From contig JAFGVM010000024.1 of assembly GCA_016937995.1 (NCBI GenBank), forward strand, positions 5,026 to 69,025: a DNA stretch of 64,000 bases, in the 5' to 3' direction. The DNA is from Candidatus Delongbacteria bacterium. GTDB lineage: Bacteria > UBA4055. Both the position numbers and the translations under genes were made by a program. This document shows, in pieces, positions 55,176 through 63,525 of this stretch (its first letter is position 1; every line of letters begins with the position of its first letter). The notes under the pieces were generated by a model. That model had not been told where the DNA came from and did no database searches. It saw nothing but the letters and a program-made list of their open reading frames with translations.

Positions 55176-56126
55176 ATGAAAATCAACCCGATTGTTCAAG
55201 TAATTAAATATATTTATGCCTCTTTCAGAAAGGATATACGTACAAAGTTCATTTTTTTTATCATCGGTATAATCCTTTGGTTGAACATAAATCTGGAAAA
55301 GGATTTTGAAACTAATATTGTTGTGCCTATTAAGGTCACTAATCTTCCGTCAAATAAAACTCTATTGCATCCCATACCACAGCTTGCCAAGATCAAAGTC
55401 CGCTCAAAAGGAAAATCTCTGGTAATGACCGATATTAAGAATTCTTTATACTTTGAGATAGATCTTTCATCGAACAAAGATACTGTTATTCAAAGACTGA
55501 ACTCTGACCTTTTTGTTAATCTTACCTCCAAAGAACTTGAACCTTTATTCATATTCTATCCGCAAGAAGTTGTAGTAGTTCTCGACGATCTTTTAAAGAA
55601 GAAGGTCCCGGTAAAGTGCAATACAAAATACACTCTTGCTCCAGGTTATGTTTTCTCAGGTAAATTTAAACAGGATCCTGATTCGATCATAATTTCCGGA
55701 CCTGAAGAAAAGGTCAGGCTGATAAACAATGTTCAAACCAAACTTGATATATCCGAACAACTTACTACTGATTATTCAAAAAATGTAAATCTGATCCTAA
55801 GAGATACAAATTCGATCAAATATTCAAGAAAGACAGTTTCTCTGTTCCACAGGATCGTAAGGAAAGGATTCTACACTTTCAAAGTACCGGTTAAAATAGT
55901 TAACAAACAGCTTAACCAGAATGTTATTGTTAATCCTGTTGCAGTAGAAATTGAGATCTCAGGTCCTGTCAACGAACTTCAGAAGATAAATTCGAAGGAC
56001 TTTGTAATCTTAGCCGATCTTAACAATATCGATGAAATATCCGAAACAGTCCCTCTTACTATCGAAACAGGGATCGAGCTTGAATGGATAGCAAAAACTA
56101 AGGTGGCAAAAATAATCAAATATTAA
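55176..56126 (+). CDS. YbbR/CdaR-domain membrane-anchored protein
   Basis: A 316-residue protein when begun at the ATG at 55176. A single N-terminal helix (FIFFIIGIILWLNINLEKDFE) anchors extracytoplasmic YbbR repeats: ETNIVVPIKVTNLPSN, KVRSKGKSLV, VPVKCNTKYTLAPGYVFSG, IIISGPEEKVRLINNV and FKVPVKIVNKQ. In Firmicutes such proteins regulate the CdaA diadenylate cyclase; no cdaA gene is next to it here. The in-frame TTG at 55140 would add 12 residues and is less likely. Confidence 0.88.
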   Translation: MKINPIVQVIKYIYASFRKDIRTKFIFFIIGIILWLNINLEKDFETNIVVPIKVTNLPSNKTLLHPIPQLAKIKVRSKGKSLVMTDIKNSLYFEIDLSSNKDTVIQRLNSDLFVNLTSKELEPLFIFYPQEVVVVLDDLLKKKVPVKCNTKYTLAPGYVFSGKFKQDPDSIIISGPEEKVRLINNVQTKLDISEQLTTDYSKNVNLILRDTNSIKYSRKTVSLFHRIVRKGFYTFKVPVKIVNKQLNQNVIVNPVAVEIEISGPVNELQKINSKDFVILADLNNIDEISETVPLTIETGIELEWIAKTKVAKIIKY

Positions 56127-56169
56127 ATGTCAATACGGTCTTGACATTTGTCAATTTTTTGTTTAACTT
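56127..56169 (+). promoter_or_regulatory. nfeD promoter with overlapping inverted repeats
   Basis: TTGACA (56141-56146), 17 bases, TAACTT (56164-56169) makes a promoter 39 bases before nfeD. It overlaps TTGACATTTGTCAA (56141-56154), and the preceding ATGTCAA (56127-56133) can instead pair with TTGACAT (56141-56147), giving competing hairpins. The palindrome resembles TTGACAATTGTTGA at the marR promoter. Confidence 0.55.
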
Positions 56170-56208
56170 ACTGTCGTATCTAAGTTAGATCTTAATTTTG
56201 GAGGTAAT

Positions 56209-57513
56209 ATGAACAAAATATTTACACTGTTTGTAATGATACTTTCTTTTTCGCTTTTCGCAGAAAAGATTTACTGGGTGAATGTGAGTGGAATGATCGA
56301 TAATGGGGTTTCAACTTACATTGACAGAAGTATTGTGAGCGCAAAAGCAGATGATGCTGACTACATTATCTTTGAGATCAATACATTTGGTGGTAGAGTT
56401 GATTCTGCAACAAAAATTAAAGACAGTATCATCAATTCGCCTATCCCCACAATTGCATACGTTAACAAAAGAGCGATCAGTGCTGGAGCTTTGATCGCAT
56501 TAAGTTGTAAAACGATCATAATGACTGACGGCAGTTCTATTGGGGCGGCAACTGTAGTTGATGATAAAGGTGAAAAACAATCGGAAAAAGCACAGTCATA
56601 CTTCAGGTCCGAGATCGGTTCTACCGCTGAGACAAATGGAAGAAGCAAGGAGATCGCAAGAGCTATGGTGGACGAGGATATCGAGATAGACAGTGTGATC
56701 ACGAAAGGAAAATTACTCACTTTAACCTCCAAAGAAGCATTTAAATTATCAATGTGTGATACTATCGTCAAGAATACCGAAGATCTTTACTCTTTCTTGA
56801 ACATTTCGGATCCCACAGTGATAAAGGTAGAAATGACAATGGCTGACAGGATAGTAAGATTTTTAACAAATCCTATCGTCAGTTCATTACTGATGACCCT
56901 GGCTTTTTTAGGTTTGATCTTTGAAGTTAAAACAGCTGGTTGGGGTGTGGGTGGAACCGTAGGTATCATAGCACTTGTTCTCTTCTTCGGATCTCACTAC
57001 ATTTATAACCTAGCAGACCATATTGAGATAATAATCTTCCTTGTAAGTATAATACTGCTGTCACTGGAGGTATTCGTTATCCCGGGATTCGGAATTGCCG
57101 GAATTCTTGGTATCCTGGGAATATTCACTTCATTTTTTCTTACTCTTGTCGGATCAGATCCTTCAGGTGATGAACTTATAAATGCCGGAGCTACGCTAAG
57201 TGGATCGTTCATTCTGTCAATAGTGGGAATATATATGATGACCAAATATCTGCCTGAGTCCAAATTCCTTGATTTCATTATAATAAGGAACAAAGAGAAA
57301 CGCGGTGACGGAGTTAAGAACACCAAACATTTTGAAGAGCTTATAGGTAAGAGCGGTATTGCTACAACAGATCTTCGGTTAGCAGGTAAGATAAAGATCG
57401 ACGACACGGTATACCAAGCTGTTTCCAAGCATGAATATATTAACGCAAATGAATCTGTTACGGTCTCAAAAGTAGAAGGAAATAAAATTTTTGTAATAAA
57501 AAAAGAAAATTAA
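56209..57513 (+). CDS. NfeD-family membrane serine protease (long form)
   Basis: A 434-residue protein. A signal peptide precedes a ClpP-like protease domain (about 20-200) with FEINTFGGRVDSA and the nucleophile serine in VNKRAISAGALIALS, and GSSIGAATVV. Four or five helices follow (about 220-340, KTAGWGVGGTVGIIALVL), then an OB-fold (about 360-430, GKSGIATTDLRLAGKIKIDD). Long NfeD proteins partner with flotillin-like proteins in membrane quality control, and here the floA gene follows 15 bp downstream. Confidence 0.93.
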   Translation: MNKIFTLFVMILSFSLFAEKIYWVNVSGMIDNGVSTYIDRSIVSAKADDADYIIFEINTFGGRVDSATKIKDSIINSPIPTIAYVNKRAISAGALIALSCKTIIMTDGSSIGAATVVDDKGEKQSEKAQSYFRSEIGSTAETNGRSKEIARAMVDEDIEIDSVITKGKLLTLTSKEAFKLSMCDTIVKNTEDLYSFLNISDPTVIKVEMTMADRIVRFLTNPIVSSLLMTLAFLGLIFEVKTAGWGVGGTVGIIALVLFFGSHYIYNLADHIEIIIFLVSIILLSLEVFVIPGFGIAGILGILGIFTSFFLTLVGSDPSGDELINAGATLSGSFILSIVGIYMMTKYLPESKFLDFIIIRNKEKRGDGVKNTKHFEELIGKSGIATTDLRLAGKIKIDDTVYQAVSKHEYINANESVTVSKVEGNKIFVIKKEN

Positions 57514-57528
57514 ACAAAGGAGAACAAA

Positions 57529-58503
57529 ATGCCAACACCAGTTCTAATTATCATCATTGGCGTAGTTTCACTGATCGGTTTCTCGATATTTATTTCATTC
57601 GTACCGATCCCGTTGTGGATCAACGCTCTCTTCGCAGGAGTTAAAGTATCTCTTGCATCTCTAGTGGGAATGAGATTAAGAAAAGTACCTCCATTCATAA
57701 TCGTGAATGCCCTGATCACTGCTGTCAAAGCAGGATTGACGTTAACTACTAATGATCTTGAGACACATTATCTTTCAGGTGGAAATGTTCCGAGAGTTGT
57801 TAATGCATTGATCGCAGCTGATAAAGCAAATATCGAACTTGATTTCGGTATGGCCTGCGGTATTGACCTAGCAGGTAGAAACATTCTTGAAGCAATTCAG
57901 ACTTCAGTAAACCCGAGAGTTATCGATGCTCCTGTTACAGGCAAGATCGGTGCTGTTGCAAAAGACGGTATCCAGCTTTTTGCAAAAGCAAGGGTTACTG
58001 TAAGAACTAATATCCAGACATTGGTCGGTGGTGCTACAGAAGAGACTATCATTGCCCGTGTTGGTGAAGGTATCGTTTCTGCTATCGGTTCATCAGAATC
58101 CTATAAAGTCGTTCTCGAGAATCCTGACAATATTTCAAAGAAAGTTCTTGCTAGAGGATTAGACGCCGGTACAGCATTTGAGATCCTGTCGATTGATATT
58201 GCAGACGTTGATGTTGGAAAGAACGTTGGTGCTGAACTTCAAGCTGATCAGGCTACTTCTGACCTGAAAGTTGCACAGGCGAAAGCTGAAACAAGAAGAG
58301 CTATGGCAGTTGCTGAGGAGCAGGAGATGCAGGCAAGAGTGGTTGAGATGAAATCTAAAGTTGTAGAAGCTGAAGCTGAAGTTCCAAAAGCTATGGCTCA
58401 GGCTTTCAGAGAAGGTAATCTCGGTATCATGGATTATTATAAAATGAAAAATATTCAATCAGATACTAACATGAGAGATAACATCGCAGATGTTAAAAGT
58501 TAG
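57529..58503 (+). CDS. floA: Flotillin-like protein FloA
   Basis: A 324-residue band-7-related protein. An N-terminal hairpin membrane segment ([21 protein letters not shown]) is followed by the YqfA/FloA-specific PHB-like domain ([36 protein letters not shown]) and a coiled-coil Glu/Ala-rich tail ([27 protein letters not shown]). It organises membrane microdomains and pairs with NfeD. AAAGGAG precedes the ATG. The NfeD-FloA order is the same as yqeZ-yqfA in Bacillus. Confidence 0.95.
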   Translation: MPTPVLIIIIGVVSLIGFSIFISFVPIPLWINALFAGVKVSLASLVGMRLRKVPPFIIVNALITAVKAGLTLTTNDLETHYLSGGNVPRVVNALIAADKANIELDFGMACGIDLAGRNILEAIQTSVNPRVIDAPVTGKIGAVAKDGIQLFAKARVTVRTNIQTLVGGATEETIIARVGEGIVSAIGSSESYKVVLENPDNISKKVLARGLDAGTAFEILSIDIADVDVGKNVGAELQADQATSDLKVAQAKAETRRAMAVAEEQEMQARVVEMKSKVVEAEAEVPKAMAQAFREGNLGIMDYYKMKNIQSDTNMRDNIADVKS

Positions 58504-58520
58504 GGATCAGTGATATTTCA

Positions 58521-58549
58521 GGTAAGGGTGGAATACCTCTGCCCTTACC
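58521..58549 (+). terminator. Hairpin after floA, possible weak terminator
   Basis: GGTAAGGG (58521-58528) pairs with CCCTTACC (58542-58549) around a 13-base loop. The following bases CGTCTTGTTT are only partly T-rich. Confidence 0.45.
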
Positions 58550-58580
58550 GTCTTGTTTAAACTTATTAGAAGGTTCTATC

Positions 58581-59186
58581 ATGGAAAAAATAGTAATATT
58601 TGTAATAATAATGATCATTTCATCATATTTTTCAAAGAAAAAAAAGCAGGCACAGGTATCGAGACATGAATCCAGTACTACATTCTATGATAGCAATGGT
58701 AATATAATTTCCAAACCTCATACATCATCAAAACAGCAGCATTCATATCCTTCCAAAACGGTAAAATCTAATACTCAGCAACCTCAAAATATGAGTGAAG
58801 CTTTGAACGAACTTAAAAACATTTTCACAAATACAACACAGCAAAAACCTGTTCATAAACCTACTTCGGTATTTGAGAATTCTGATACGGTTTACGAAGT
58901 ACATAATCATCCAGTTTCAATTGAAGATAATAATTCAGAGTATTCCGAAAATAAATATCAACAAGTTGAGTCTAACTACGATACTTATATGCAGAAAAAC
59001 AAAACAGACAGGATCAACAAAGAAAATTCTGCATTTAATCCTCCCATTAAAGAAAAAAATAGTTCATACACTATTAAGGCTAAAAGCGTTACTCATAAAA
59101 AAGATATCCTTTCTAATTTATTTGACAGTAGAAACAACCTGAAAAAAGCGGTTATAATTACTGAAGTTTTCAACAAAAAATATTAG
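58581..59186 (+). CDS. Low-complexity protein with N-terminal membrane segment, unknown function
   Basis: A 201-residue protein: an N-terminal hydrophobic helix (IVIFVIIMIISSYF), a basic stop-transfer (SKKKKQ), then a Ser/Thr/Asn/Gln/Lys-rich stretch with little predicted structure, ending in DILSNLFDSRNNLKKAVIITEVFNKKY, probably an amphipathic helix. AGAAGG precedes the start. It takes the position occupied by yqfB downstream of floA in Bacillus, but no similarity is visible. Composition suggests a disordered linker that reaches from the membrane. Confidence 0.6.
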   Translation: MEKIVIFVIIMIISSYFSKKKKQAQVSRHESSTTFYDSNGNIISKPHTSSKQQHSYPSKTVKSNTQQPQNMSEALNELKNIFTNTTQQKPVHKPTSVFENSDTVYEVHNHPVSIEDNNSEYSENKYQQVESNYDTYMQKNKTDRINKENSAFNPPIKEKNSSYTIKAKSVTHKKDILSNLFDSRNNLKKAVIITEVFNKKY

Positions 59187-59197
59187 GAATTGACATA

Positions 59198-59539
59198 ATG
59201 TACATTGAAGAGAGACCATGGGGATCGTTCACCATTCTGGAAGATACCGATACTTACAAGACCAAAAGGATTACAGTAAGACCAAAACAGAGGCTCAGCT
59301 ACCAGTCCCATGAGAAAAGAAATGAGCTCTGGATCATAGTTGCCGGCAAGGCAAAGATCACTCTTGACGGAATTGATCATATTCTTTCCTACGGGGAAAA
59401 CATAGTTATTTTAAAACACCAGAAACACCGGATTGAAAATATTGGTGAATCTGACGTTATTTTTATAGAGGTTCAGACCGGAACCTATTTTGGAGAAGAT
59501 GATATCGTCCGTTACTCTGATGATTATAAAAGAAGTTAG
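59198..59539 (+). CDS. Cupin domain protein, mannose-6-phosphate isomerase type
   Basis: A 113-residue single cupin. ERPWGSFTILEDTDTYKTKRITV, the metal-binding SYQSHEKRNELWIIVAGKAKI (His and Glu ligands) and GTYFGEDDIVRYSDDY match the C-terminal isomerase domain of type II mannose-1-phosphate guanylyltransferases. As a stand-alone protein it may isomerise mannose-6-phosphate for surface polysaccharide synthesis. It starts 11 bp after the preceding gene. Confidence 0.88.
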   Translation: MYIEERPWGSFTILEDTDTYKTKRITVRPKQRLSYQSHEKRNELWIIVAGKAKITLDGIDHILSYGENIVILKHQKHRIENIGESDVIFIEVQTGTYFGEDDIVRYSDDYKRS

Positions 59540-59742
59540 AAGTTAGAAGTTGGAAGTCAGAAGTTAGAAGTTAGAAGTGTTTTGATCTTTTCCCTTGAAT
59601 ATTGGACATTCAACTTTTTATCTGTCCACTGTCCACTAACATTATTATTCGCTTGACTAAATCAGTGTAAATAATTATTTTTAGCAGTCTAATAATATAC
59701 GCAGTATGAGATTATTAATTTAATATAAAATTCGGAGGAACA
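59536..59742. repeat. TTAGAAG tandem words and shared TATTGGACATTC element
   Basis: Right after the cupin gene, AGAAGTTAG units are repeated about six times (59536-59578), then CCTTGAATATTGGACATTC and TGTCCACTGTCCACTA (59595-59640), the latter shared with 51728-51789. The remainder up to the EF-G-like start is AT-rich and has a ribosome site CGGAGG. Confidence 0.65.
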
Positions 59743-61824
59743 ATGAAAGCATATCATGCTAAAGATATCAGGAATATCGCGATCGTTGGGCATAATTCAG
59801 TAGGAAAAACCATTCTTACTGAAAGTATCGCGTTCTACACTGGTGCAATAACAAGGCTTGGATCAATTGATGAGGGAACAACTCTTTCTGACTACTCACC
59901 AAATGAGATCGAAAAAAAATATTCTATCCGTTCAGCTGTAGTAGCTTTAGAGCACAAGAACACAAAATTAAACCTTATCGATTGCCCTGGATATGCTGAT
60001 TTTATAGGTGAAACTTATGGTGCAATAAAAGTAAGTGACACAGTTTTAGTAACTGTTTCAGCAGCAAGTACTCAAGGAACAGAAGTTGGAACAGAGAACG
60101 GTTTTGAAATTGCAGCACAAATGAATAAACCTGTTGCTATATTCGTTAATAAGTGTGATTATGAAAATGCTGATTACGACAAAGTGATCGGTAATTTAAA
60201 AACAGCTTTTTCAAGTTCAGTTACAGAATTCCAGTTCCCTGTTGGATCCGGAGAGAATTTCAAGGGTATCGTAGATGTTCTTGATATGAAAATGTATGTG
60301 AATGAAAACGGAAAATCAGTAGCTCATGACATACCTGGAGATATGGTTGATAAAGCTCAGGAGATAAGATCAGCTCTGGTTGAGAACATTGCAAGTACAG
60401 ATGAAGCTCTAATGGAAAAGTTCTTCGAAGAGGAAGACCTTTCACCTGAGGATTTCAATAACGGATTCAGAAAAGCTTTTCTTGAAGGTATGATAAATCC
60501 TGTATTCTGCGGTAGTGCTATCAAAGGAACAGGAATCGGACTTTTAGTAAATAAATTCATTGATATTTTCCTCTCACCTCTCGAGCACAAAACATTATGT
60601 GTTCAGAAAGGTGAGGATATTGAAGTTGCTGTTGATGAAAGTAAGCCTTTCTCAGCATTCATCTTTAAAACTGTAGCTGAGGCACACGTTGGAGATATGT
60701 CATATTTCAAAGTGATCACAGGAAAATTAAGCGGTGCAACTGACGTTAAGAATAATGAAGCAAATTCTGAAAGGATCGGACAGGTTTCTATCTCTACAGG
60801 CAAATCAAGAAATGAAGTACCTGAAATATATGCCGGAGATATTGGGGCAGTTGTAAAGCTTAAGTACAGTAAGACCAATGACTCATTATTCGACAAATCA
60901 GTAAATTATACTATTAAACCTATAGAACTTCCAAACCACCTTATCTGGGAAGCAGTTAGAACAAAGGATAAAAAAGATGATGCAAAGATCGGTCAGGCAC
61001 TGACTGCACTTTCTAATGAAGATCCTACTTTCGGATATGAGATCAATCCTGAGTTACATCAAACTATTATCCACGGTCAGGGTGTAAAGCATATTGATAC
61101 TATCATTGAAAAACTTAGGGACAGATTCGGTATAGAGATAGACGTGATGGAACCAAAGATCCCTTATAGAGAGACTATCACTTCAACTTCTGAGGGTTCT
61201 TACAGACATAAGAAACAATCTGGTGGTAAGGGTCAGTTCGGTGAAGTTCACATGAGATTGAGACCTAGAAAAAGAGGTGAAGGATACAATTTTGTTGACG
61301 CTATCGTAGGTGGTTCAATACCTTCAAGATTTATACCTGCTGTTGAAAAAGGTGTTAATGAAACTCTTGTAGATGGAGTTATTTCAGGATCAAAAGTTAT
61401 CGATCTTGAAGTTGAACTTTTCTTCGGTAAGTTCCATGACGTTGATTCATCTGAGATGGCTTTCAAAATTGCATCAAGAATGTGTTTTAAAGACCTTTTC
61501 AAAAAAGCTACACCTATCCTTCTTGAACCTATCAACACACTTGTTGTTACCTGTCCAGAAGATTATACAGGTGATATCATGGGAGATATTTCTTCAAAAA
61601 GAGGAAGACCTGAAGGAATGGAAGCTAAAGGCGGAAAGCAGGTTATTACTGCAAAAGTACCTTTAAGTGAGCTGTACAGATATTCTACAACTCTTAAGAC
61701 AATGACACAGGGAAAAGGATCTTTCGTGACTGAATTCAGTCATTATGAAGTGGTCCCTTACGATGTTCAAGCTAAGATCGTAGAGAAATATGAGGCTTCA
61801 AAAGGTCAGGAAGAAGAAGAATAG
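59743..61824 (+). CDS. Elongation factor G-like GTPase (FusA2-type paralogue)
   Basis: A 693-residue translational-GTPase-fold protein of normal EF-G length. G1 is GHNSVGKT in place of AHIDAGKT, switch I lacks the usual RGIT (KKYSIRSA instead), G3 is DCPGYADF and G4 NKCD. Domains II-V follow (KGGKGQFGEVHMRLRPRKRGEGY-like IV, PLSELYRYSTTLKTMTQGKGSF in V). Such divergent EF-G-like proteins occur beside canonical EF-G in many anaerobes and FCB bacteria; what they do on the ribosome is not settled. The ribosome site is CGGAGG. It is followed by its own terminator. Confidence 0.92.
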   Translation: MKAYHAKDIRNIAIVGHNSVGKTILTESIAFYTGAITRLGSIDEGTTLSDYSPNEIEKKYSIRSAVVALEHKNTKLNLIDCPGYADFIGETYGAIKVSDTVLVTVSAASTQGTEVGTENGFEIAAQMNKPVAIFVNKCDYENADYDKVIGNLKTAFSSSVTEFQFPVGSGENFKGIVDVLDMKMYVNENGKSVAHDIPGDMVDKAQEIRSALVENIASTDEALMEKFFEEEDLSPEDFNNGFRKAFLEGMINPVFCGSAIKGTGIGLLVNKFIDIFLSPLEHKTLCVQKGEDIEVAVDESKPFSAFIFKTVAEAHVGDMSYFKVITGKLSGATDVKNNEANSERIGQVSISTGKSRNEVPEIYAGDIGAVVKLKYSKTNDSLFDKSVNYTIKPIELPNHLIWEAVRTKDKKDDAKIGQALTALSNEDPTFGYEINPELHQTIIHGQGVKHIDTIIEKLRDRFGIEIDVMEPKIPYRETITSTSEGSYRHKKQSGGKGQFGEVHMRLRPRKRGEGYNFVDAIVGGSIPSRFIPAVEKGVNETLVDGVISGSKVIDLEVELFFGKFHDVDSSEMAFKIASRMCFKDLFKKATPILLEPINTLVVTCPEDYTGDIMGDISSKRGRPEGMEAKGGKQVITAKVPLSELYRYSTTLKTMTQGKGSFVTEFSHYEVVPYDVQAKIVEKYEASKGQEEEE

Positions 61825-61835
61825 ACACAAATTCA

Positions 61836-61861
61836 GGGCGTATTCATACGCCCTTTTTTTT
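61836..61861 (+). terminator. Rho-independent terminator after the EF-G-like gene
   Basis: GGGCGTAT (61836-61843) pairs with ATACGCCC (61846-61853), two-base loop, followed by eight T. Confidence 0.93.
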
Positions 61862-61883
61862 ATAACTTATTAAGGATATCAGA

Positions 61884-62981
61884 ATGAAAATTCAAATGGT
61901 TGATATGGTCAAGCAGTATGCCCAGATCAAAGAAAAAGTTGAACCGAAGGTTCTTGAAGTATTATCCGGGGGTTGGTATATTGGAGGTCCTGAACTTAAG
62001 AACTTTGAGGAGAAAGCAGCAGAATATATAGGTGTAAAACATGCTATCGGTTGTGCTAACGGAACCGATGCTCTTCAGATCACAATGATGGCAGCCGGTA
62101 TTGAGCCGGGTGATGAAGTTATAACAACTCCATTCACATTCATTGCCACTGCTGAAACAATTAAAATACTGGGTGCAAAACCTGTATTTGTAGACGTAAA
62201 GCCTGATACTTACAATATTGACGCAGACCTGATAGAAAGTGTTATTACAGAAAAAACAAAAGCGATAATTCCTGTACACCTTTACGGACAGTCTGCCGAT
62301 ATGGATAAGATAATGGCAATTGCTGTTAAATATGATCTGAAAGTTATAGAGGACAATGCTCAGGGATTCGGGGCTAAATATAAAGGAAAACAATTAGGGT
62401 CTATCGGACACATGGCAACAGTTAGTTTCTACCCGGCAAAAAATCTTGGAGCAGCGGGTGACGGCGGACTAATTCTAACGAATGATGATGAACTGGTCGG
62501 CAAACTTAGAATGATCGCTAATCACGGTCAGAACGAAAGGTATAAGCATCAGGTAGTAGGAGTGAACTCAAGACTTGATTCGATCCAGGCTGCTATACTT
62601 GCAATAAAACTTGAATATCTGGATGAATGGAACAGCAGAAGAAGAATAAATGCCGAGAAATATAAGAAAGCTCTGAGTGAAGTAGCAATTCTGCCTTATG
62701 AGGATAAAGACAATTACCATATTTATCATCAGTTCTCTATCCAGGTAAAAAACAGAGATGAATTACAAAAACATTTATTCGATAATAATATCCCGAATGC
62801 TATCCACTACCCTATTCCTTTACATTTACAGGTGGCGTTCAAGGACAATAACTATCCTGCAGGAAGTTTCCCGGTTTCTGAAAAGGTAGCTGAGAATATA
62901 ATTTCATTACCAATGCATCCTGATCTGACGGATGAGGAAATTAATTATATCACAGAGAAAGTGATCGAATTTTACAAATAA
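61884..62981 (+). CDS. DegT/DnrJ/EryC1/StrS-family aminotransferase
   Basis: A 365-residue PLP enzyme. The Schiff-base lysine is in VSFYPAKNLGAAGDGG; other family parts are NGTDALQITMMAAGIEPGDEVI, FTFIATAETI, PVHLYGQSADM, EDNAQGFGA and GVNSRLDSIQAAIL. These enzymes add an amino group to nucleotide-linked keto sugars for LPS or surface polysaccharide. Its exact sugar cannot be read from sequence. Preceded by a terminator, followed by another, so it is likely monocistronic. Confidence 0.93.
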   Translation: MKIQMVDMVKQYAQIKEKVEPKVLEVLSGGWYIGGPELKNFEEKAAEYIGVKHAIGCANGTDALQITMMAAGIEPGDEVITTPFTFIATAETIKILGAKPVFVDVKPDTYNIDADLIESVITEKTKAIIPVHLYGQSADMDKIMAIAVKYDLKVIEDNAQGFGAKYKGKQLGSIGHMATVSFYPAKNLGAAGDGGLILTNDDELVGKLRMIANHGQNERYKHQVVGVNSRLDSIQAAILAIKLEYLDEWNSRRRINAEKYKKALSEVAILPYEDKDNYHIYHQFSIQVKNRDELQKHLFDNNIPNAIHYPIPLHLQVAFKDNNYPAGSFPVSEKVAENIISLPMHPDLTDEEINYITEKVIEFYK

Positions 62982-63008
62982 AAAAAGGGCTTCATGCCCT
63001 TTTTTTTA
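62981..63008. terminator. Bidirectional terminator between aminotransferase and lipoprotein genes
   Basis: GGGC (62987-62990) pairs with GCCC (62996-62999) with A and T tracts extending the stem; eight T follow on the plus strand and six A precede it. Confidence 0.9.
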
Positions 63009-63032
63009 CTTACATAAATATAATACTTAACT

Positions 63033-63371
63033 TTATTCCTTATCTTTTATCACATAACCTTTTGGCAACACCAGATTATATTTTAACTCCAGCACATCTT
63101 TAGTTCCGCGTAATTCATTCACACTTGCTTTCTCAGTGATGATCAGTATAGGGTCATAAATTGATGATTCTTCTGTAATTTCTATTTCATCTTCTTTATC
63201 TGTTATTTTTGCACCTTTAAATTCATCTTTAAGATAATAAACAATTAATATTCCATCCTGCTTGTAAAGTTGTTTAACTCTAACATTATAACGCTGGGTT
63301 TCAACGTTAACATATTTACTTCCACAGGATATTACGATCAGGGATATTAAAATTATGATAAAGTTCTTCAT
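63033..63371 (-). CDS. Small lipoprotein of unknown function
   Basis: A 112-residue lipoprotein with signal peptide and lipobox VISCGS. The remainder is short, with a strand-rich pattern (VKQLYKQDGILIVYYLKDEF, ILIITEKASVNELRGTKDVLELKYNLVLPKG). No family recognised. It lies between the aminotransferase and the CRISPR array and is convergent with the former. Confidence 0.72.
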   Translation of the reverse strand: MKNFIIILISLIVISCGSKYVNVETQRYNVRVKQLYKQDGILIVYYLKDEFKGAKITDKEDEIEITEESSIYDPILIITEKASVNELRGTKDVLELKYNLVLPKGYVIKDKE

Positions 63372-63525
63372 AAGCTACACTGCTTTAATTAATGAACACG
63401 GTCAATAATAATGCCGGTACCTATTATTATGAACTTATAAGCTAAATTGTTTTCTTACAATCGTTAAAATAAGCTATAAATATAAAAATGTCAATATTTA
63501 GGGATTTAAAAAAGATTTACTACCG
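63372..63525. other. AT-rich flank of the CRISPR array
   Basis: This 154-bp stretch is very AT-rich, without a clear gene. It borders the first repeat. Because the repeat orientation argues that the array is read on the minus strand, this is more likely the leader-distal trailer than the leader; a leader here cannot be excluded, since the first repeat is not degenerate. Confidence 0.45.

Noticed and set aside
59536-59580. Second CRISPR or tandem repeat gene from the TTAGAAG run
   Set aside because: Units are 7-10 bases with no spacers and no open frame; it is simple intergenic repetition.
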